The notes beneath the pieces were generated by a model. It did no database searches. It saw nothing but the letters and a program-made list of their open reading frames with translations, and was not told the origin of the DNA. From Parabacteroides sp. Marseille-P3160 (GTDB taxonomy: Bacteria > Bacteroidota > Bacteroidia > Bacteroidales > Tannerellaceae), in contig NZ_LT799418.1 in NCBI RefSeq assembly GCF_900162725.1, positions 1,725,836-1,789,835 of the forward strand: DNA of 64,000 nucleotides, given 5' to 3'. Shown here one piece after another: positions 59,030 to 64,000 of this stretch. How positions within the stretch are numbered: the first letter of the stretch is position 1; each line of letters starts with the position of its first letter. A program made the position numbers and the translations under genes.

Positions 59030-60244
59030 TCAACCGGCTTTTAGGATTGATCCCAATTTCTTATATCTTACCATGGCTTCTACATAGTAGTAATCGGCAT
59101 AAGTAAGAGGGACATCGACCTCTTGTTTGCCCGGAAGGGAACCGACACTATGCTTCAGTATGAAGTTGCCGTTGGTACCCGGCTCAGCCAGGTATTCGGG
59201 CGAGGAAAGCGTTCTTATTTGCGTTTCGGCTGTCCGGAGGCATTGTTCGGACAATTTCTTATCAGATGTCAGGGTGCTCAGTTCGATAAAGGCGGAGGCC
59301 ATGACCGCCCCGGCCGATGCGTCCCTTAATTCGTCCGGGATGTTGGGAGCGTCAAAATCCCAATAGGGTATTTTATCCTCCGGCAACCGGGGATGATTCA
59401 GGATAAAGCGCGCGATATGCTCCGCATGATCCAGGTATTTCTTATCACCGGTCTCACGATACATCATTGTATATCCATAGATCGCCCAGGCTTGTCCGCG
59501 CGCCCAGGAAGAGGAGTCGGAATAGCCCTGTACAGTTTGTTTAAGCCTTGCGTTTCCCGTGATGGTGTCGTAATCCACCAGATGGAAACAACTATAGTCC
59601 GGGCGGAAATGTTCTTTCATCGTCTTGTCGGCATGATTCCGGGCGATTTCTTCAAACCGCTTGTCTCCCGAATTTTTGGCGGCCCACATCAGCATTTCCA
59701 GGTTCATCATATTGTCAATGATCACCGGATATTGCCAGGTTTCCTTGTTCCAGTCCCAGGAACGGATGAGGCCGATGGGATCTTTATAGCGAGTTGAGAG
59801 CGATTTCGATGCCTGTAAAATAACTTCTTTGTAACTTTCCGTTTCGAGCAGGCGAAATCCGTTGCCGAAACTGCAATAAACCATAAATCCTACGTCATGA
59901 TTGTCGGTCGTGAATTTTTCCCGTTCCACTCTATCTGTATAGTCGACAGCATACTTTTTAAGTTCCTCCGTCGGTTGGTTTTCATACAAATACCATAATA
60001 CCCCGGGAAAGAATCCGCTGCACCACCAACGAGAATCGGAGGTGACCAGTTTTCCATTTTCAAAGGAGCGGGGCAGGAGAAGTGTATCATTCTCCAGCGA
60101 TTTAGCCATATCCAGAGATAAAACGGTGGCTCGTTCAAGACTTTTGTCGATGATTCCCAGCAAATCCTGCTTTTCCGTTTTTCGGCATGACACAAGCAAT
60201 AAAATGGAAAGCAACGGGAGAAAAATGAGATGCTTTGTTTTCAT
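59030..60244 (-). CDS. GH88-family unsaturated glucuronyl hydrolase lipoprotein
   Basis: The 404-residue lipoprotein (LLSILLLVSCRKTEKQ) has the alpha/alpha-barrel of GH88. The two catalytic Asp residues are in TTDNHDVGFMVYCSFGNG and VIIDNMMNLEMLMWAAKNSG. SSSWARGQAWAIYGYTMMYR is a family hallmark. GH88 enzymes remove the 4,5-unsaturated uronic acid left at oligosaccharide ends by polysaccharide lyases. It follows a heparinase II/III-type gene by 10 bases in the same operon, so it should finish the breakdown of lyase products in the periplasm. Confidence 0.94.
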   Translation of the reverse strand: MKTKHLIFLPLLSILLLVSCRKTEKQDLLGIIDKSLERATVLSLDMAKSLENDTLLLPRSFENGKLVTSDSRWWCSGFFPGVLWYLYENQPTEELKKYAVDYTDRVEREKFTTDNHDVGFMVYCSFGNGFRLLETESYKEVILQASKSLSTRYKDPIGLIRSWDWNKETWQYPVIIDNMMNLEMLMWAAKNSGDKRFEEIARNHADKTMKEHFRPDYSCFHLVDYDTITGNARLKQTVQGYSDSSSWARGQAWAIYGYTMMYRETGDKKYLDHAEHIARFILNHPRLPEDKIPYWDFDAPNIPDELRDASAGAVMASAFIELSTLTSDKKLSEQCLRTAETQIRTLSSPEYLAEPGTNGNFILKHSVGSLPGKQEVDVPLTYADYYYVEAMVRYKKLGSILKAG

Positions 60245-60254
60245 ATAATCGATT

Positions 60255-62201
60255 TTAATGATTGATTTTCAAAATAGAATAACTTGTTTTCCCCTTTAAT
60301 TCCGGAAATTTGAATATTAATTTAATTCGGTTGGCCCCATGTACCCAACTTTCCTTGAGCCAATCATCAGTCACCGGATAAAATTCCTTGACTGCAGTCA
60401 ATACCTTCTTATCGTAAACCACCCGGTATCTCTTCCCATTGAAAGATTGGAGGAACAGGTTCCCCTGTTGATCCAGTTCGACCGTTCCATATACCATGAG
60501 GGAAAGGAAAGTCGTGTCTTTCACTTCTTTCAACCGGAAATCTTCGGTTACCGTAAATCCCTTTTTGTCGTCCAGACGAATCGACCGTTTCCATGATTGG
60601 ACGGCTGCCTCTTCCGGATAGGCGCCGGCGATGTCGAGGATGAAAGCCGAATGGGATTTGCCGGATTCGGCTTTTACTTCCCGGGCGGCAAACTCTTTTC
60701 CGTCTTTTTGTTGGATGCCATTGATTGTGGGAAGGTTATGAAAGTCGGACCGCATGGTCCACAATTGGTAGCGGTTCTTCCCGAAAGTCTCTTTCGTATA
60801 CTGTTCGACTCCCAGGTCAATCAGCAACGGCTCTTCGTCCGCATAAAGGGTAAAGGTGCCTACATCGTTATGATTATGGCTTTCTGCATTGTGCCCGCCT
60901 TTGGCTGCAAAATAGAAGCCTTCGGTGGAATGTGCCTTTTGCCTTGCCGTGAAGACCTGGAGGTTGCTCAGCCATGCGCTTTTAACCAACGGAGGGTCAT
61001 TCTCACCATTTAGCAGGTCTTCCATTTGATTGAGCAGCAATAACTGACGCCCAAAGCCATATAAGAATGGGCGGTCGTTGTATTTTATGAAGTTCTCATT
61101 TGGCAGAACCGTTTCGTTATAATGCTGTTTCTCGGCAATAAAGCGGGCTAACCGGACTAAATTATCATCTTTGATATATTTGCCATACCGGTAAACGGCA
61201 CTGGCATTGGGTACGATAATCGGGCGTGCATCCGCAAAATTCACAAAATAATAATCAGCGATATGCATTTTCCAATAATAAGCCCCCATGGCTTTTATTT
61301 TGGCATCTGAAGAATAATCGATTTTTCCGCCGGAAGCCATTCTCAGCAAATCCAATGACTCAAAGAGAGAGGCTGCTGCCCGGTTCCAATAGGAAGGACC
61401 TTCATCGCATCCTCCGTCCGCCGCATAGCTTCCATAGAAAATATCGAGTGATGAAAGAATCTGCCGGATCGCTTCGATTTGTCTTTCCCGGTCCTTCTCG
61501 ACTAATAAAACGGAAGCCAGCCAATTGGACGAAATCCAGGTCGTCCAGTTATTTTTTCCGGTCTTCCACCAATAATTATTATCCAACGCCGGATCGAGTA
61601 TCCTTTTTTTAATCTCTCCGGCCAACCGCTTGCTAATGATCGGAGACTCCTTATCCAATCGCTCTTCCATTAAATAGTAGACCCAGGACAGCATTTGAGC
61701 TGTTTCGGAATCGAAAAGATCGATGAACGGAGTTTCGCTGACATCGGGGAGAATCGTCTTGGAATGCGCCGGAACGCCCCACCAGGATTCTTCACAGATT
61801 TTCCATATCCCATTGATAATTTCATCTATGAACCGTCCCTTGTCTTCGATTAGCTCTGCAATGACGGCAAATTCCAATCGGGAACGTTGATCGAAAAGTT
61901 TGAATTCCTGTTTCATCCGGTTTCCCGACCTTCGGTATTCCATGAATTCGGAAGGAGCCGTTACTTCCCAAGGTTTTCCAAGATTCTTCTCCGCTTCTGA
62001 AATGTAAGCATTCTTGATCCCTGCCGGTAATTGTTTCCATTGTTTATCTCCCGCTTTGGGCAGAGGATGGAAGCTCCCTGCCGGTACGATTGCTTCTTCT
62101 AATATTTGGGGGGGAAGTTTTGAAGAAAAAAAGCCAGGCTGGGCGTATAAAGCTATACATGATACCCAAAAAATAAGAATAAGATAATTTTTTTTTGCCA
62201 T
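60255..62201 (-). CDS. Heparinase II/III-family polysaccharide lyase
   Basis: The 648-residue protein has a Sec signal (LILIFWVSCIALYAQ), an alpha-toroid N-terminal half with YGSYAADGGCDEGPSYWNRA, and a beta-sandwich C-terminal half with FYFAAKGGHNAESHNHNDVG and LLIDLGVEQYTKETFG, the heparinase II/III signature. Such enzymes cleave uronic-acid-containing glycans (heparin/heparan sulfate, alginate, hyaluronan-like) by beta-elimination. Which glycan cannot be read. It lies 12 bases after the beta-helix gene and 10 before GH88, in one operon. Confidence 0.9.
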   Translation of the reverse strand: MAKKNYLILIFWVSCIALYAQPGFFSSKLPPQILEEAIVPAGSFHPLPKAGDKQWKQLPAGIKNAYISEAEKNLGKPWEVTAPSEFMEYRRSGNRMKQEFKLFDQRSRLEFAVIAELIEDKGRFIDEIINGIWKICEESWWGVPAHSKTILPDVSETPFIDLFDSETAQMLSWVYYLMEERLDKESPIISKRLAGEIKKRILDPALDNNYWWKTGKNNWTTWISSNWLASVLLVEKDRERQIEAIRQILSSLDIFYGSYAADGGCDEGPSYWNRAAASLFESLDLLRMASGGKIDYSSDAKIKAMGAYYWKMHIADYYFVNFADARPIIVPNASAVYRYGKYIKDDNLVRLARFIAEKQHYNETVLPNENFIKYNDRPFLYGFGRQLLLLNQMEDLLNGENDPPLVKSAWLSNLQVFTARQKAHSTEGFYFAAKGGHNAESHNHNDVGTFTLYADEEPLLIDLGVEQYTKETFGKNRYQLWTMRSDFHNLPTINGIQQKDGKEFAAREVKAESGKSHSAFILDIAGAYPEEAAVQSWKRSIRLDDKKGFTVTEDFRLKEVKDTTFLSLMVYGTVELDQQGNLFLQSFNGKRYRVVYDKKVLTAVKEFYPVTDDWLKESWVHGANRIKLIFKFPELKGKTSYSILKINH

Positions 62202-62213
62202 AAGATAATTGTT

Positions 62214-63749
62214 CTATTTTTCTATGAGTAAAACGGGATGCCCGGCAAGATCATAATCGGCCAGGCGAAAATGCTTATTGGGAGAGGGAGTTGTCATAAA
62301 AGATCCATTTCCTAATAAGTCGCTAATCACAGGATAAACTTGACTTTCGACTTTAGGCTTATAAAATAAAACACAGTGATTGTCTTTGATACTATAACCT
62401 ATTTGAAAGGAATGGGATTTTTCAGAACCAATGATCTTACTGTCGAGCAAAGTTATTGCATTTCCATTAAATTTCAGTTTTAATTCTACTGCATAATCAT
62501 CAAAAAGGTCAATTCTTAAAAGACTATGGGAGGGGGAAGCTATTAAAGCTCCGAGGGCGTGCCATTCCGGATCAAAGGCTGTTTGGTTTGTAAAAACCAA
62601 TGCATCGCTGGATTTTTTCCTTAGTTTTTGTAATAGCGAAGCATCGTAAGGACTTAATAAATGAGGGTTTTTTATTGTGTTGTTTATGAATGTGAAATAT
62701 TCCCTGGAGTCATATCCCACAATAAGAGGATTGATGTCAAAAACTTTATATCCTTTCTTCGATATATTTAATATGGAATTCGATATTTTTGCCTGGAAAG
62801 AAGTGGTGGCTTCGTTATCCCTGGATATAAAAGAGCTTCCGAAATCTTTTAAATAAGAGAAATAAATATTTTTGTCTATGACAAGTGTCGGTGTATCGCT
62901 GGATGTAATAACTATAGCCTTGTCAATCGTATCAAAATAGATCTCATTTAAGATAAAAAAGCCGCTGTTTTCTATCCGGATTCCCTCAGTGAGTTGAAAA
63001 TTGCTGGAACCAAGGTTTATTCCCCCGGTTGTGACCTGGGATAAGATATGGATATTATTCAGTATATGTCCCCCGGACTTTGTAACGATACCGTATTTTG
63101 TTCCATATATAAAAGTGTTGGATATTTTGATGTCTGCACAAGAATGGTCGATATATATTCCGTATACATCCTGGTTAGAGGATATACCTTGTATTGTTAT
63201 ATTATCAATTTTAGTATCGGCACTACCCGTACCGGCAAAGTCATCGGTCACATTAATTCTGATATGAGTTTTATGACCTTTGAATAAGCTGATGGACCTT
63301 AATGAAACTAATTGTTTCAGTCCGTTCACAATGATTCCATTATCCACATTGCTACAGTCAAACATACCTCCTTCTATGTAGGAAAAACGCCTATAGCTTT
63401 TATCAGGCGTTGACATTTCGTAATAACCTACTTTTAATAATGCCTCCAAGTGGAGATCACTTTTGATTAATGCATTTTTGTCAAAAATCAGGTTGACATT
63501 CTTTGAGTAATCATACGGTAATACAATAGCCTCGGATAAGTTATAAGTTCCGGCAGGGAAATAGAGCGTTTTTCCATGAGCGTTCTTCACTAAATCATTT
63601 AACTCTGTACCGATAGCCGTGCCATCATTTTTTATTCCGAGCTTGGTGACGGAAATAATCTCATTTGCTGTCTCATCGCTCTGGGCATATAGAAATGACA
63701 GAGACGCAAGATGCAGAAAAAAGAGGTAGCAATATATTCTTCTGGGCAT
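62214..63749 (-). CDS. Secreted right-handed beta-helix protein (pectate-lyase-like)
   Basis: The 511-residue protein has a Sec signal (YCYLFFLHLASLSFLYAQ) and begins with the pectate-lyase-superfamily start ISVTKLGIKNDGTAIGTELN and TLYFPAGTYNLSEAIVLPYD. Repeated short strands (ILNNIHILSQVTTGGINL, IKISNTFIYGTKYGIVTKSG) indicate a parallel beta-helix. The last 150 residues form a separate beta domain. Beta-helix proteins of this kind may be lyases, hydrolases or epimerases on acidic glycans; no catalytic residues are assigned. It lies between two heparinase-like genes in the operon (14-base gap upstream, 12 downstream). Confidence 0.82.
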   Translation of the reverse strand: MPRRIYCYLFFLHLASLSFLYAQSDETANEIISVTKLGIKNDGTAIGTELNDLVKNAHGKTLYFPAGTYNLSEAIVLPYDYSKNVNLIFDKNALIKSDLHLEALLKVGYYEMSTPDKSYRRFSYIEGGMFDCSNVDNGIIVNGLKQLVSLRSISLFKGHKTHIRINVTDDFAGTGSADTKIDNITIQGISSNQDVYGIYIDHSCADIKISNTFIYGTKYGIVTKSGGHILNNIHILSQVTTGGINLGSSNFQLTEGIRIENSGFFILNEIYFDTIDKAIVITSSDTPTLVIDKNIYFSYLKDFGSSFISRDNEATTSFQAKISNSILNISKKGYKVFDINPLIVGYDSREYFTFINNTIKNPHLLSPYDASLLQKLRKKSSDALVFTNQTAFDPEWHALGALIASPSHSLLRIDLFDDYAVELKLKFNGNAITLLDSKIIGSEKSHSFQIGYSIKDNHCVLFYKPKVESQVYPVISDLLGNGSFMTTPSPNKHFRLADYDLAGHPVLLIEK

Positions 63750-63763
63750 AAAATCTCGTTTCT

Positions 63764-64000
63764 TTATTTTTTATCGGATAATTTTACTATGAAATGACAA
63801 GGTTCGTTGGACGGAAGTTCCGCTTCGAAGCCGACAATAAGGGTTCCCGGATTAGGTTCGTCGAAGTCGGTAGCCGGTTCGGTGCTCCATGTTTTTAAAG
63901 TAAAAGAAACCGGAGCTTCCACTGTCAGATACATTATTTTTCCGTTTTTTGATAATTTGATTGTCTTTGAATCCTCTATTTCCACATCGGCCGGAGTAAC
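63764..64000 (-). CDS. C-terminus of an exported heparinase II/III-like protein (cut by window edge)
   Basis: The reverse-strand frame is open from the right edge to a TAA at 63764, giving 78 residues. They read as a beta-sandwich: IMYLTVEAPVSFTLKTWSTE, NPGTLIVGFEAELPSNEPC. The pattern resembles the C-terminal domain of heparinase II-type lyases (PL21-like). Because most of the protein is missing, the family is a guess supported by the downstream operon genes. It is the first visible gene of that operon. Confidence 0.6.
   Translation of the reverse strand, partial: VTPADVEIEDSKTIKLSKNGKIMYLTVEAPVSFTLKTWSTEPATDFDEPNPGTLIVGFEAELPSNEPCHFIVKLSDKK

Noticed and set aside
1-64000. tRNA or rRNA genes
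   Set aside because: Intergenic stretches were read for cloverleaf-like GC-rich segments and CCA ends; none was convincing.

Overview
The window reads as a chromosome segment of a gut-type Bacteroidales bacterium, probably Parabacteroides-like (Tannerellaceae). The genus is a guess; the order is well supported. The grounds are a SusC/SusD pair, lipoproteins with Bacteroidota-style signals, nine exact TAnnTTTG -7 promoter boxes with almost no Shine-Dalgarno sequences, a thrA / phosphoglycerate-mutase-like homoserine kinase / thrC operon, DUF4954, and a peptidase-ABC peptide exporter with a VKOR fusion partner.

Layout. 1-8.6 kb is core housekeeping: a cut KUP potassium transporter, an NlpC/P60 lipoprotein, serS, a RAYT-type transposase gene between two copies of a 180-bp palindromic repeat, ybaK-tex, an OmpA-like lipoprotein and a conserved acidic protein. 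8.7-24.1 kb holds an M13 peptidase, an aldo/keto reductase, a LamG-like protein, the threonine operon behind an apparent leader-peptide attenuator, cutC, a DUF4954 protein and a NEW3-protein/ABC transporter operon.

24.1-32.34 kb is an AT-rich island bounded by a 33-bp direct repeat (31/33 identical) that duplicates the 3' end of the upstream ABC permease gene. It carries a probable secreted-peptide system: a 78-residue precursor with a double-glycine leader and a four-cysteine core, a frameshifted C39-like/VKOR/thioredoxin gene, a TlpA-like thioredoxin and a C39 peptidase ABC exporter. It ends in two truncated sugar-modification genes joined by a deletion.

32.37-36.1 kb returns to core genes (TIGR02757 protein, UvrD-type helicase, a lipoprotein). 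36.1-52.4 kb is a leftward sulfation locus: susC-susD, an arylsulfotransferase-like protein, a ChrA-family transporter, a PAPS-type sulfotransferase, a glycoside-hydrolase-like protein, a DUF5107/TPR protein, cysQ and cysC. It combines sulfate-donor synthesis, sulfate transfer, by-product recycling and outer-membrane glycan binding.

About 1.2 kb of AT-rich non-coding DNA follows, then a histidine leader peptide with attenuator and hisGDCB, a small lipoprotein and a YecH-like protein. 59.0-64.0 kb is a leftward operon for acidic polysaccharide breakdown (GH88, two heparinase II/III-type proteins, a beta-helix protein) that runs off the window.

The strongest candidates for undescribed biology are the sulfation locus, the peptide island with its boundary duplication, and two intergenic arrays of palindromes repeated every 22 bp (18175-18262 and 58901-58976).
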